Part shown: positions 1-8,494 of the stretch, in pieces | How positions within the stretch are numbered: the stretch's first letter is position 1 | How the letters are laid out: each line of letters starts with the position of its first letter | Assembly: GCA_028280815.1 (NCBI GenBank) | Contig: JANQLC010000034.1 | Coordinates: 1-59,907 of the forward strand | Source of the DNA: Flavobacteriales bacterium | GTDB taxonomy: Bacteria; Bacteroidota; Bacteroidia; Flavobacteriales; JANQLC01 | Length of the DNA stretch: 59,907 bases | Reading direction: 5' to 3' | The notes under the pieces: generated by a model | Databases searched by the model: none | Told to the model about the DNA's origin: nothing | Seen by the model: only the letters and a program-made list of their open reading frames with translations | Made by a program: the position numbers and the translations under genes

Positions 1-204
1 TACTCTCTTTATCGGTTTTGGGTTCCTTCAGATAGAAATGCATGTCCAAGCTATGTAGTTACCGCAAAGACAAAAAAGGATAAGAAATAGGGTAAGAAAG
101 AATGTGTTTATTTGATGTTTATAAAGTTAATCACAAACAATGAACTTATATAATTTACTGAAAAAGTGTATATTAGATTATTAGATGAACAAATGTGAAC
201 AATA

Positions 205-498
205 TTATTTATTCCAATGAGGAATAACCACTTCAGTAATTTTTGCATATAGACGTTCGCCGAGCTCATCTAAGGTTTCCCTTGTTACCTTTGTTGGATT
301 TTTCGATTTGGAATAGGCTTTCTCAAAGTAAAAAGTTTCCCATTCTTCAAATGTTTTGGGCTGACACGCCCGGATTAAAGACATTACCGCGCCAACTTTA
401 CTGGGACGGGTCAGTTGATAGGTATTGCTCGCATAGTTTAATGCCTTCTCTTTCTTTCCGAAAGACTTTGCCTGTTTCTGCGGCTTATTTGCCATCAT
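205..498 (-). pseudogene. MjaI-family restriction endonuclease, N-terminal fragment
   Basis: The 97-residue product matches, from memory, the N-terminal third of MjaI-type type II restriction endonucleases (segments NYASNTYQLTRPSKVG and ELGERLYAKITEVVIP). Family members are roughly 200 residues or more, and nothing in the 204 bases beyond the stop reads as the missing part, so this is a truncated and probably inactive gene. Its start overlaps the last 14 bases of the methyltransferase reading frame upstream (ATGATGGCAAATAA), the arrangement of a translationally coupled restriction-modification pair. The overlap is seen directly. The family name is recognition without a search, and loss of activity is inferred from the missing catalytic region. 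Confidence 0.65.
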
Positions 499-1786
499 AT
501 GTCCGCGCTAAGTTTCTGAATTTTTCTTTGTGTTTATAATGTGAATTCGTATCTGCGTATGCCAAACCGTTCTTTATGAGACGGGCGTTTAAAAAAGTCT
601 TATTTTTTAAATAGAGATAAGCCATTACATGGTTTTCCGCATCGTATTTGTTTTCATCATATCTCATAAACACTTTTTGCCCTTTTGTCTTCAGATAGAG
701 AAAATCCATAGCTTGACCGCTTGTTTCTCTATTTTCCAAAACGCCGATAAGCCTAACCACGAGGTTGTTGTTTAACCTGATCAATTCCGTACTGATGATT
801 TCTTTTACCGCATAGTATGCTTCGCGTTGGGCAGCGCTGTTTGCGTCAATTTTTGAAGCGAATTGAAGTTTTTTTGGGTCGATTTTCTTATCAAAGACAT
901 GAAAGTCTGTAAAGATATAGGGCAATTTTTACATCTGCTGTAAAATCACGCCTTGCCGAACTCGGGGAGACGAAATCACATGTAGCGCTAGCGATATCGC
1001 GCTGTTTTACCCCTAGTTTTTTTCGGCCACCGAGACAAATTCAGGGTTTATTTCATAGCCTACTGAATTTCTGTTTTGATTTCGAGCGGCGAGCGATGTG
1101 GTACCACTGCCGAGAAATGGATCGAGCGCCGTATCTCCGACATAGGAAAACATTTTGATCAACCGCTTGGGCAATTCTTCGGGAAACATGGCAATATGTC
1201 CGTCTTGTTTTGCGCCTCCAAAGTTCCAATGTCCGTTAAAATACGCCTTCCACTCTTCTTTTGTCATTTTTGAGCGTTCTTTGATTTCCTTGCTGGGTTT
1301 GGGTGCGTTGCCGAGCTTTTTGAATAGTAAAATAAACTCGTAGTCGATGGGCAAAACCCCATTTTTCGGATACGGATAACTCCCCATCAGCGATGCGCCG
1401 CCAGTGGTATTCGATGTGGTCTTTTTCTGCCAGATAATCGCGCCCATATAATCAAATCCAACGGCTTCACAAAACTTTATAATCTCTGTGCGGATTGGGA
1501 TGACTTTATATCTGCCCTAATAAATGGCTCTTGCAAATTGATCGCCAATATTTATACACAATCGACAGCCATTATTGAGCAACCTATAACATTCGTTCCA
1601 AACTAGATTCAAATTATTGATATACGCCTCGTAGCTATCGTTATAGCCGATCTGATTTTCATATCCGTAGTCTTTCAATTGCCAGCAGGGCGGAGAGGTG
1701 ATGACCAGGTCTATAGACCTATCGGAAAGCGCTGTCATCCGCCTGCTATCACCATTGATAATTTGATGCGTTGTCTCTATATTCAT
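485..1786 (-). pseudogene. DNA methyltransferase with SNase-like C-terminal domain, broken
   Basis: Beta-class N4/N6 amino-methyltransferase: the catalytic motif TSPPCW is near residues 30-35 and the AdoMet motif DPFLGSGTT comes later. A C-terminal part beginning PYIFTDFHVF resembles the staphylococcal nuclease fold (segment LYLKNKTFLNARLIKNGLA). The three open stretches (1786-1517, 1447-1013, 925-485) share one reading frame. A TAG at 1519-1517 interrupts an otherwise continuous protein (QFARAIY, stop, GRYKVIPIR). Near 1015 the frame shifts after VAEK to LGVKQRDIASATCDF, then shifts back near 930 to LPYIFTD. One nonsense change plus a compensating pair of shifts therefore inactivates it. It is followed by the overlapping MjaI-like nuclease gene, so its original job was probably protecting the cognate restriction site. 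Confidence 0.75.
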
Positions 1787-2081
1787 CTAAACGCTTTTCT
1801 TTTTGCAAAGTTAAATCTGGATACCCGTTTTGATGCGCCGTAGGAATTATTTCATATCCTACTTTTTCGGCAAACCTTAATATTTCTGGCAATATGTGGA
1901 TTTCAAGTGTTTTGGATACGATTTTGGTGTCTGATGAGAGGGTATAAATGCTCTTGTAAACATCGATGAAACCTTTAATCGTTCATTCTCCCGTATCTGT
2001 TGATATGTAGTTTTGGAGTCTCTTTGCAAACTCGTTAAGGGCTGTCTCAAACGCTGAATTATACTTTTCTCTTTCGGTCAT
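1749..2081 (-). pseudogene. EcoRV-like restriction endonuclease, N-terminal relic
   Basis: Translation from ATG 2081 gives 32 residues, an in-frame TGA at codon 33 (1985-1983), then 77 more residues in the same frame. The segment after the stop closely resembles EcoRV: SSDTKIVSKTLEI corresponds to EcoRV GSDTKVLSTIFEL, and HQNGYPDLTL to QNHYPDFTL. The latter carries the first catalytic aspartate of the PD-(D/E)XK site. The reading frame then stops at 1751-1749, inside the start of the methyltransferase gene, so the DxK half of the active site is absent. It is both interrupted and truncated, and must be inactive. Because the residual gene runs into a beta-class methyltransferase that is coupled to a different nuclease, the two nuclease relics may come from different systems joined by deletion. 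Confidence 0.7.
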
Positions 2082-2297
2082 TTATTTTTTCTTTCTAAAG
2101 ATTGAAGATATTGGCCTTCTCGTACTTGTAAAACTAGCATATACCACCACGGACAGCGGGTTTGTAAACTGCAGCCGAGTTTGGCGCTGCTGTTATTCAC
2201 ATGGGGCTGCTCGTCATACAACTGAGTTTCCTGGATTTACATCTGCCAGAATGCGGCCATATTTTATGCGATCATGGGTCGTCGGGACTAGGCTTGA

Positions 2298-3743
2298 TCA
2301 GCCTACTGAGCCTTCTAAGCTGATTTCCAACAGCTTTTGGGCTTCCACAGCGAATTCCATCGGCAGTTTATTCAAGACGGCCTTGCTGAAGCCATTTACG
2401 ATCAAGGCGATGGCTTTTTCCATATCGATGCCGCGCTGTCTGCAATAGAACAGCTGGTCTTCGCCGATTTTGGAAGTGGTCGCTTCGTGTTCCAAGCGGG
2501 CGCTCGGGTTTTTCACCTCGATATAGGGAAAGGTATGGGCGCCGCAGCGGTTTCCCACGAGCAGCGAGTCGCATTGGGAAAAATTTCGGGCGTTTTCAGC
2601 GCCCGGCATCACTTTGACCAAGCCGCGGTAACTGTTTTGGGATTTGCCGGCAGCGATTCCCTTGGTGATGATCGTGCTCTTGGTATTTTTTCCGATGTGG
2701 ATCATCTTGGTACCGGTATCGGCTTGCTGTCGGTTGTTCGTAACCGCGATGGAGTAAAATTCTCCGATGGAATCGGCTCCCCTCAAGATGCAGGAAGGAT
2801 ATTTCCAAGTCACAGCTGAACCCGTCTCCACCTGTGTCCAAGAAATCTTGGCGTTTCGCTCGCACAAGCCGCGCTTGGTCACAAAGTTATATACACCCCC
2901 CCGCCCGGCTGCGTCACCGGGAAACCAATTTTGGACAGTTGAATATTTGATCTCTGCATCTTCCAGTGCGATGAGCTCCACCACGGCTGCGTGCAGTTGG
3001 TTTTCATCCCGTTGTGGCGCGGTACAGCCTTCGAGATAACTCACGTACGATCCCTGGTCGGCCACGATTAGCGTGCGCTCGAACTGACCGGAGCCGCTTT
3101 GGTTGATGCGGAAATAGGTGGAGAGCTCCATCGGGCAGCGCACCCCCTTGGGGATGTAGCAAAAGGAACCGTCGGAGAACACAGCTGAATTTAGGGCGGC
3201 GTAAAAATTATCGCTGCGCGGCACCACCGTACCCATGTATGGCTGCACCAGTTCGGGGTGCTTTTGAATGGCTTCCCCCATCGAACAGAAGATGATACCC
3301 AATTCCGAAAGGGTTTCCGAAAAGGTCGTCTTCACCGAAACGCTGTCGATGACGGCGTCCACCGCTACCCCGGACAGCCGCTTTTGTTCGTCCAATGAAA
3401 TGCCGAGGCGGTCAAAGGTTTTGCGCAACTCGGGGTCCACTTCGTCCAGGCTGCTCAATTCGGGTTTCCGCTTGGGCGCCGAGTAGTATTGAATCCCTTG
3501 AAAATCAGATTTTTCGTATCGCACATTGGCCCAGTTCGGCTCGCTCATCCGCTGCCAAGTCCGCAGGGATTCCAAGCGCCACTCGGTCATCCACCCGGGC
3601 TCGTCCTTCCGCTCGGAGATCAGCCGTACGATGTCTTCGTCCAAGCCCAGGGGGAAATCTTCATATTCGATGTCGGCGCTGAAGCCGTATCGATACGCCT
3701 GGGTTTCGAGGTCTTCCTTCAGTTTATCTTCCGTATAGGGCAT
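2298..3743 (-). CDS. sufB: Fe-S cluster assembly scaffold SufB
   Basis: Full-length (481 aa) SufB, the scaffold subunit of the SufBCD complex that assembles Fe-S clusters in the cytoplasm. The whole length matches the family, including the beta-helix core (segments [19 protein letters not shown] and [13 protein letters not shown]) and the C-terminal [19 protein letters not shown]. It starts 13 bases downstream of a SufA/IscA-like gene on the same strand and is probably co-transcribed with it. In most Bacteroidota sufC, sufD and sufS follow sufB directly. Here the next 216 bases hold no sufC start, and the relic restriction-modification genes begin, so the operon seems to have been cut or rearranged just after sufB. 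Confidence 0.96.
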   Translation of the reverse strand: MPYTEDKLKEDLETQAYRYGFSADIEYEDFPLGLDEDIVRLISERKDEPGWMTEWRLESLRTWQRMSEPNWANVRYEKSDFQGIQYYSAPKRKPELSSLDEVDPELRKTFDRLGISLDEQKRLSGVAVDAVIDSVSVKTTFSETLSELGIIFCSMGEAIQKHPELVQPYMGTVVPRSDNFYAALNSAVFSDGSFCYIPKGVRCPMELSTYFRINQSGSGQFERTLIVADQGSYVSYLEGCTAPQRDENQLHAAVVELIALEDAEIKYSTVQNWFPGDAAGRGGVYNFVTKRGLCERNAKISWTQVETGSAVTWKYPSCILRGADSIGEFYSIAVTNNRQQADTGTKMIHIGKNTKSTIITKGIAAGKSQNSYRGLVKVMPGAENARNFSQCDSLLVGNRCGAHTFPYIEVKNPSARLEHEATTSKIGEDQLFYCRQRGIDMEKAIALIVNGFSKAVLNKLPMEFAVEAQKLLEISLEGSVG

Positions 3744-3756
3744 AGATCATCTATGG

Positions 3757-4086
3757 CTAGACCGCAAAGCTCTCGCCGCAACCACAGGTGCGAGACGCAT
3801 TGGGGTTGTCGAAATAAAATCCCTTTCCATTGAGCCCCCCAGCGTACTCGAGGGTCGTGCCGACGAGGTAGAGAAAGCTCTGCGCATCCACCAGGATACG
3901 CGTGCCCTTGTCTTCAAATACCTTGTCGTCGGCCCGAGGTGCTTTGTCGAAGTCGAGTTTGTACGACAAGCCGGAACAGCCCCCGCTGGAAACGCGCACG
4001 CGCACGTAGTCGCGCGAAGCATCTAAGCCGCTCTCCGCCATGAGCGCGGCCAATTTGTCCTTGGCTCGTTCAGAAATGCGAATCAT
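3757..4086 (-). CDS. SufA/IscA-type Fe-S cluster assembly accessory protein
   Basis: A-type Fe-S carrier that receives clusters from the SufBCD scaffold. The three conserved cysteines are present: one in SSGGCSGLSY and two in the C-terminal CGCG motif. I choose ATG 4086 (MIRISERAKD) because family members begin at this point and because a promoter-like TATCTTTG ends at 4113. That would put the alternative upstream TTG at 4101 almost on the transcription start. The gene leads the sufA-sufB pair. The family assignment is secure, but the name sufA versus iscA or erpA cannot be settled from sequence alone. Confidence 0.93.
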   Translation of the reverse strand: MIRISERAKDKLAALMAESGLDASRDYVRVRVSSGGCSGLSYKLDFDKAPRADDKVFEDKGTRILVDAQSFLYLVGTTLEYAGGLNGKGFYFDNPNASRTCGCGESFAV

Positions 4087-4112
4087 GTTTACCCATTTCA
4101 AATAGACACTTG

Positions 4113-4120
4113 CAAAGATA
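4113..4120 (-). promoter_or_regulatory. Putative -7 box (TATCTTTG) for sufA-sufB
   Basis: On the minus strand TATCTTTG fits the Bacteroidota -7 consensus TAnnTTTG. It lies 26 bases before ATG 4086, in the 107-base space shared with the divergent nuclease gene. No clear TTG -33 element is visible. Confidence 0.5.
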
Positions 4121-4193
4121 ATGAGAATTTGGGATATTTCAGCCGGCTTTCAGCACCAAATCACAGGGCTGGGCGACCAGCCTCCGATCGCGT

Positions 4194-6935
4194 ATGAAAA
4201 AGTTTCTCGATAGGGTCGCAGCGCGCTTGCTGGAATTGCCGACGCCCCTACACCGGCAGCACGTGGTCTTACCCAATCGCCGGGCGGTCTTATTTTTAAG
4301 AGAAGCGCTGCGGGCGCTTGCTCCCAAGCCCCTGATCGCGCCTGAGATGAGCAGCATGGAGGCGTTTATGTACGACCTATCTGGACTGGTCGAGCTGTCC
4401 AAACCGGATCTGCTGCTCGAGTTTTACGCGGTGGTCACAGGGGATGACAAGAACCAGCACGATGGCGAAGACATAGGCTTTGTGCATTTTGTGCGGTGGG
4501 CGCCGCAGACCTTGCGCGATTTCAACGATCTCGATTTGTACCTCGTGGAGCCCGCGCCTTTTTTCGCGTATCTCGAAGCAGAGCGAAAACTCGAGCGCTG
4601 GACACCGTCGGGAGAAACGCCCACAGCGGCGGTTCGAGATTACCTGTCCTTTTGGAAAAATATGGGCATCTGGTATGCGGCTTTGCGGTCGCGGCTGCTC
4701 TCAAAGGGGTGGGCTTACCCCGGGCTCAGCTTTCGGATGGCTGCTGAAAAAGTACAGGCTTACCAAGCCGAAGCGCACTTCGTATTTGCGGGTTTTAACG
4801 CTTTGACCCCGGCTGAGTCCCAGGTCGTCTTTCACTTGGTGGAAGCCCAGCGCGCCACGGCACTGTGGGACGCGGATGCACATATACTGCGGGCCGAACA
4901 GGAAGCCGGTCGCTTTCTGCGAGGCTACCGGCGGCGAATGGCGAAAAGGGGACTGTCCTTTGAATGGGTTTCCGATCATTTGCGCCAACCCAAGCGCGTG
5001 GTGATATACGCTTGCCCCCAAAATGTGACACAGACCCATGTCTTGGGCGAAATCCTGTCGCACTGGTGCGCGCAATCCATCGATTTAACCGATTGTGCGG
5101 TGGTCCTAGCCGATGAAAGCCTGCTGCCGGCCGTTTTGAACAAAATCCCAAAAGGCATTGACCGCTTCAATCTCACCATGGGCTTTCCCATCGCACAGAC
5201 GCAGGTAGCCAAACTATTGGCTACCCTGATCAAGACTCGGCTCTCAGCAGGCGAAGCTGCGAGTCGCGAACAGGGGCTTATCGAACTGAAAGAACTGTTG
5301 GAAATCCTCCAAAACCCGTTGGTGGTGAAACTTTTGGGTTGTGAAAAAAATCTTTTGAAAACGCGGCGTTTCCTGGCACGTGCCCAGGCGGAAAACCGGG
5401 TATGCCTCCCGCTTGAAGAAGTGGCTGCACATTTTGCCAACAGCGCGTTGAGACATGTGTTCCGGTCCGAGTCGCCCGGTGTGGAGCCGCTCTTGGGGGG
5501 CTACCTGAAAATCCTCGAATCCCTTCGGTGCAAGGCTGGGGACTTATCCCTATCCGAACTGGAGCAAGCGGCAGGCGCCAAGCTGCAAACACGGTTGGAA
5601 CGGGCGCTCGGCTACCTGAGATTCCATCGATTTCTAAGGCAGCCGGCCTGCTTTCAGCCCTTCTGGGCGCGGCTGCTCGAAAATGAAAGGCTTAATGTAG
5701 GTGGAGAGCCCTTGGCTGGGCTTCAAATTATGGGCGTACTCGAAACGCGCTGTCTCGATTTCAGCAAGGTCACCTTGCTGTCGGCAAACGAGGGCATACT
5801 GCCCGCTGAACAGCCCTATAACAGCTACATCCCCTCAGCCATCAGGCGGCATTTTAAGATGCCGACCCACCGGGACCGCGAAGCGATCTACGCCTACCAC
5901 TTTTACCACCTCCTACAGCGTTGTGAAGAAGCCCATATCCTCTACAGCGACGAGGCGACCGGCCTCAGCGGCGGTGAAAAAAGCCGTTTTGTCAGGCAAT
6001 ACCAAAGCGAAATCGCCCATACGAGTCACGAGCTGATTCGGATTCCCAAGCTCGTGAACAAAGACAAAAAGCGGATCATCGAAAAGTCGGAGCGCGTCTT
6101 GACCCGGTTGCGCGAAAAAGCCGAATCAGGCATATCCCCTTCTTTTCTACAGGCGTATCTGCGAAACCCGATCGATTTTTATTACGGGGAAATCCTCGGT
6201 CTTCGACCGCGAGAAAGCGCTGGAGAAACCCTAGATGCGAGCACACTGGGCTCCATCCTACACAGCACATTGGAGATCTCATACCGGGAATACGCGGGTG
6301 AAAAGCTCAACGCCTCGCTATTCGAGGCGATCGCCCAACGCGCTGAAGCCGTGTATACCGGTCAGTTCCAAGGCGCCTTCAGCCAGGCGATCAGCGGGTA
6401 TGACAAATTGGCTTATGAAGTATTCAAAGCCTTGTTGCGCAAACAGATCGAGCGGGATAAGCGGCAAGCCGATCGCTTGGCATTCATCTCTTTTGAACGC
6501 GAACTCAGCAGCAGCATGCGGATAGGCGATGCATGGACCGTAAACTTAGTGGGTAAAATCGATCGCTTAGACCAATTGGATGGTGTGTGGCGCATCATCG
6601 ATTACAAGACCGGCCACACAGATCGAAGGCTGTGCTTTGATCCGAATTGGGATTTGGAAGCCTTCCGAAGCCAACGCCAGGCCGGTAAGTTGTTGCAACT
6701 CATGCTTTACGCCGATTTCTTTTTTAAGCGTTTTCCCGTGGAACAACAGTTGGAATCGGGTATCGTCTACCTGTCATCCAGCGCCGATGACAATTATGTG
6801 AAGCTCACCCTCGGGTCAGAAAAAATCCTCACCCCCGACACCCTTAGGCGATTTCAACCCCTCTTAGTCCAATTGGTGGAAGAGATTTTCAACCCCGATA
6901 TCCCTTTTGTAGAGCGGGAATGCAATGGCTATTGA
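4194..6935 (+). CDS. AddB-like PD-(D/E)XK nuclease family protein
   Basis: This 913-residue protein resembles the AddB/RecB-exonuclease-domain proteins of Bacteroidota, likely the non-motor partner of an AddAB-type double-strand break resection enzyme. The C-terminal nuclease domain is visible as GKIDRLDQLDGVWRIIDYKTG-like sequence (the GxxDR and DYKTG motifs of the RecB nuclease family) at about residues 785-810. The N-terminus (VVLPNRRAVLFLREAL) sits where a helicase Walker A would be but lacks GKT, as expected for AddB-type subunits. No AddA lies next to it in this window. Divergent from sufA; its 3' end overlaps the convergent bactofilin gene by seven bases. Confidence 0.85.
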   Translation: MKKFLDRVAARLLELPTPLHRQHVVLPNRRAVLFLREALRALAPKPLIAPEMSSMEAFMYDLSGLVELSKPDLLLEFYAVVTGDDKNQHDGEDIGFVHFVRWAPQTLRDFNDLDLYLVEPAPFFAYLEAERKLERWTPSGETPTAAVRDYLSFWKNMGIWYAALRSRLLSKGWAYPGLSFRMAAEKVQAYQAEAHFVFAGFNALTPAESQVVFHLVEAQRATALWDADAHILRAEQEAGRFLRGYRRRMAKRGLSFEWVSDHLRQPKRVVIYACPQNVTQTHVLGEILSHWCAQSIDLTDCAVVLADESLLPAVLNKIPKGIDRFNLTMGFPIAQTQVAKLLATLIKTRLSAGEAASREQGLIELKELLEILQNPLVVKLLGCEKNLLKTRRFLARAQAENRVCLPLEEVAAHFANSALRHVFRSESPGVEPLLGGYLKILESLRCKAGDLSLSELEQAAGAKLQTRLERALGYLRFHRFLRQPACFQPFWARLLENERLNVGGEPLAGLQIMGVLETRCLDFSKVTLLSANEGILPAEQPYNSYIPSAIRRHFKMPTHRDREAIYAYHFYHLLQRCEEAHILYSDEATGLSGGEKSRFVRQYQSEIAHTSHELIRIPKLVNKDKKRIIEKSERVLTRLREKAESGISPSFLQAYLRNPIDFYYGEILGLRPRESAGETLDASTLGSILHSTLEISYREYAGEKLNASLFEAIAQRAEAVYTGQFQGAFSQAISGYDKLAYEVFKALLRKQIERDKRQADRLAFISFERELSSSMRIGDAWTVNLVGKIDRLDQLDGVWRIIDYKTGHTDRRLCFDPNWDLEAFRSQRQAGKLLQLMLYADFFFKRFPVEQQLESGIVYLSSSADDNYVKLTLGSEKILTPDTLRRFQPLLVQLVEEIFNPDIPFVERECNGY

Positions 6936-7327
6936 GTCGTTTTGGATTTTTCCCCCTCTTCCACCGGGGGGGCTACGTTCATCTTTTTCATCTTGCAAAC
7001 CGCATTGAGGTTGGCGCCGGGCTCTACCACCAACTGAGATATCTCCAACTCCCCTTCGATATATGCAGTAGCGCGCAGGCTGAGCATACCGCTCACCTTC
7101 ATATTGCCTTGAAAAACCCCGGAGATGTCTGCCTCAGCGCAGAGAACAGCCCCAAACAGCTTTCCCGATTTACCGATGACGACTTTTCCCGAGGTGCGCA
7201 GGTTACCTTCTAGTATGCCATCTATCCGATAGTTTCCCTTTCCTTTGATCTCGCCGGTCATCTGGGTATCCGACCCAAAGTGGTTGTGAGCCGTGCCGTT
7301 CTCGGCATTCGTCTTTTTATTTATCAT
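6929..7327 (-). CDS. Bactofilin (polymer-forming cytoskeletal protein)
   Basis: 132 residues with a central beta-helical repeat: GEIKGKGNYRIDGILEGNL, KVVIGKSGKLFGAV and ADISGVFQGNMKVSGML show the G-x-I/V spacing typical of bactofilins, flanked by short disordered tails. Bactofilins polymerise without nucleotide under the inner membrane and scaffold peptidoglycan enzymes. An M23 peptidase gene diverges from it 307 bases away, a pairing often seen in this phylum, which suggests a joint role in cell-wall shape. The 3' ends of this gene and the AddB-like gene overlap. Confidence 0.92.
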   Translation of the reverse strand: MINKKTNAENGTAHNHFGSDTQMTGEIKGKGNYRIDGILEGNLRTSGKVVIGKSGKLFGAVLCAEADISGVFQGNMKVSGMLSLRATAYIEGELEISQLVVEPGANLNAVCKMKKMNVAPPVEEGEKSKTTQ

Positions 7328-7634
7328 CGTGATTCTCGTATCAGATATCAGATTTTTCCTTATGGGCTTTATCGGTCAGGGTGTCGCGCTCCGCCTCGGG
7401 GCATCGATTCGATTTTTTGGTCATTTCGATTCAAAGCGCCGTTCTGGTTCACAAAACAAGCCGTCGAGATCAAAGGGATTAAAAAACTGGTGAAATGTCT
7501 TTTTTTCACAGCTCGATGGTTTACACAAGCGCGAACTGACTAATTTCGCACAATAGTTCTGCGCAAATCTAAGTACTTTGTCGCAGTTCGCTGAGCCGTC
7601 TGCCTCATTTTTGTTTAAACTCGGGTTGTGAATC
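7328..7634. other. Divergent intergenic region, bactofilin / M23 peptidase
   Basis: 307 bases between divergent starts. I find no convincing gene. The short open frames here have no family features. A near-consensus box (TACTTTG) occurs near 7573 on the plus strand and CATTTTTG near 7608. Promoters for both flanking genes presumably lie here. Confidence 0.4.
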
Positions 7635-8492
7635 GTGAATAGAAGCAAGAAAATTTGGCGCAAGTTGATCCATAGGTATCGCTTGGTCATCCTCGATGAG
7701 GACGCTTATCAGGAGAAGCTCGCCCTGAAGCTCAACCGCGTGAACGCATTTCTAATCGCCGGTTTCGGGAGCTTGTTTTTGATCGGCTTTACCGTTCTGC
7801 TGATCGCTTTGACACCGCTCAAGGAATACATGCCCGGTTATGGGGTAAACACAGCAGCACAACGGGCGCGTATAGAAGCACTCGTCCATCGGGCCGACTC
7901 CATAGAGGCGGTGATTCAAGCCCGATCGGTTTATTTTAGCAACATCGAAAAGCTGTTAAAGGGAGAGGTTAACGCGGTGCCGGTCGATACCCTCGCACAC
8001 TCAGATTCGGTTGTACGGCTTCCGGACAGCGCTTTTGCACCGACTCAAAGGGACTCCGCCTTTCGCGCACAAGTCGAGCACACGCTGCGATACGACTTGA
8101 CCGGTGTCCCGAGGAAGCTGGAAAGTGTCGTGCTGTTCGCACCGGTAAAGGGAATCGTGACGAATACCTTTGACATAGAGAAGAAGCATTTTGCCGTGGA
8201 CGTCGCCTGTGAGCTGAATACCCCCGTTAAAGCCGCTGCCGACGGCATCGTCGTCTTTGCCGGCTGGACGGCCGAGACCGGAAATACCCTCGTACTACAA
8301 CACGCAAGAGGTGTGGTAACCGTTTACAAACACAATGCCGTGTGCTACAAGGGAGAAGGTGATCGGGTACAGGCCGGTGCGGTAATCGCCGCGGTAGGCA
8401 ATTCCGGGGAATTCTCCTCGGGACCTCATCTGCACCTCGAGATCTGGCTCAGGGGTCAACCCGTGGATCCCTTGCAATACATCAATTTTTGA
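7635..8492 (+). CDS. M23 family metallopeptidase (LytM domain), membrane-anchored
   Basis: 285 residues: a basic N-terminus, one transmembrane helix at about residues 37-60, a periplasmic linker, and a C-terminal LytM/M23 domain. Zinc ligands are present: His185 and Asp189 in HFAVD, and the H-x-H pair His265/His267 in GPHLHLE, so it should be an active peptidoglycan endopeptidase. It begins with GTG. The stop overlaps the region just before the GH3-like ATG, giving tight coupling with that gene. Its N-terminal layout matches the M23 proteins that neighbour bactofilin in Bacteroidota. Confidence 0.92.
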   Translation: MNRSKKIWRKLIHRYRLVILDEDAYQEKLALKLNRVNAFLIAGFGSLFLIGFTVLLIALTPLKEYMPGYGVNTAAQRARIEALVHRADSIEAVIQARSVYFSNIEKLLKGEVNAVPVDTLAHSDSVVRLPDSAFAPTQRDSAFRAQVEHTLRYDLTGVPRKLESVVLFAPVKGIVTNTFDIEKKHFAVDVACELNTPVKAAADGIVVFAGWTAETGNTLVLQHARGVVTVYKHNAVCYKGEGDRVQAGAVIAAVGNSGEFSSGPHLHLEIWLRGQPVDPLQYINF

Positions 8493-8494
8493 CG

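Noticed and set aside
2337-2819. 160-residue plus-strand open frame opposite sufB
   Set aside because: Antisense shadow of a well-conserved gene.
7421-7690. 89-residue minus-strand open frame upstream of bactofilin
   Set aside because: Overlaps the M23 start region, has no recognisable family, and does not resemble the small proteins expected here.
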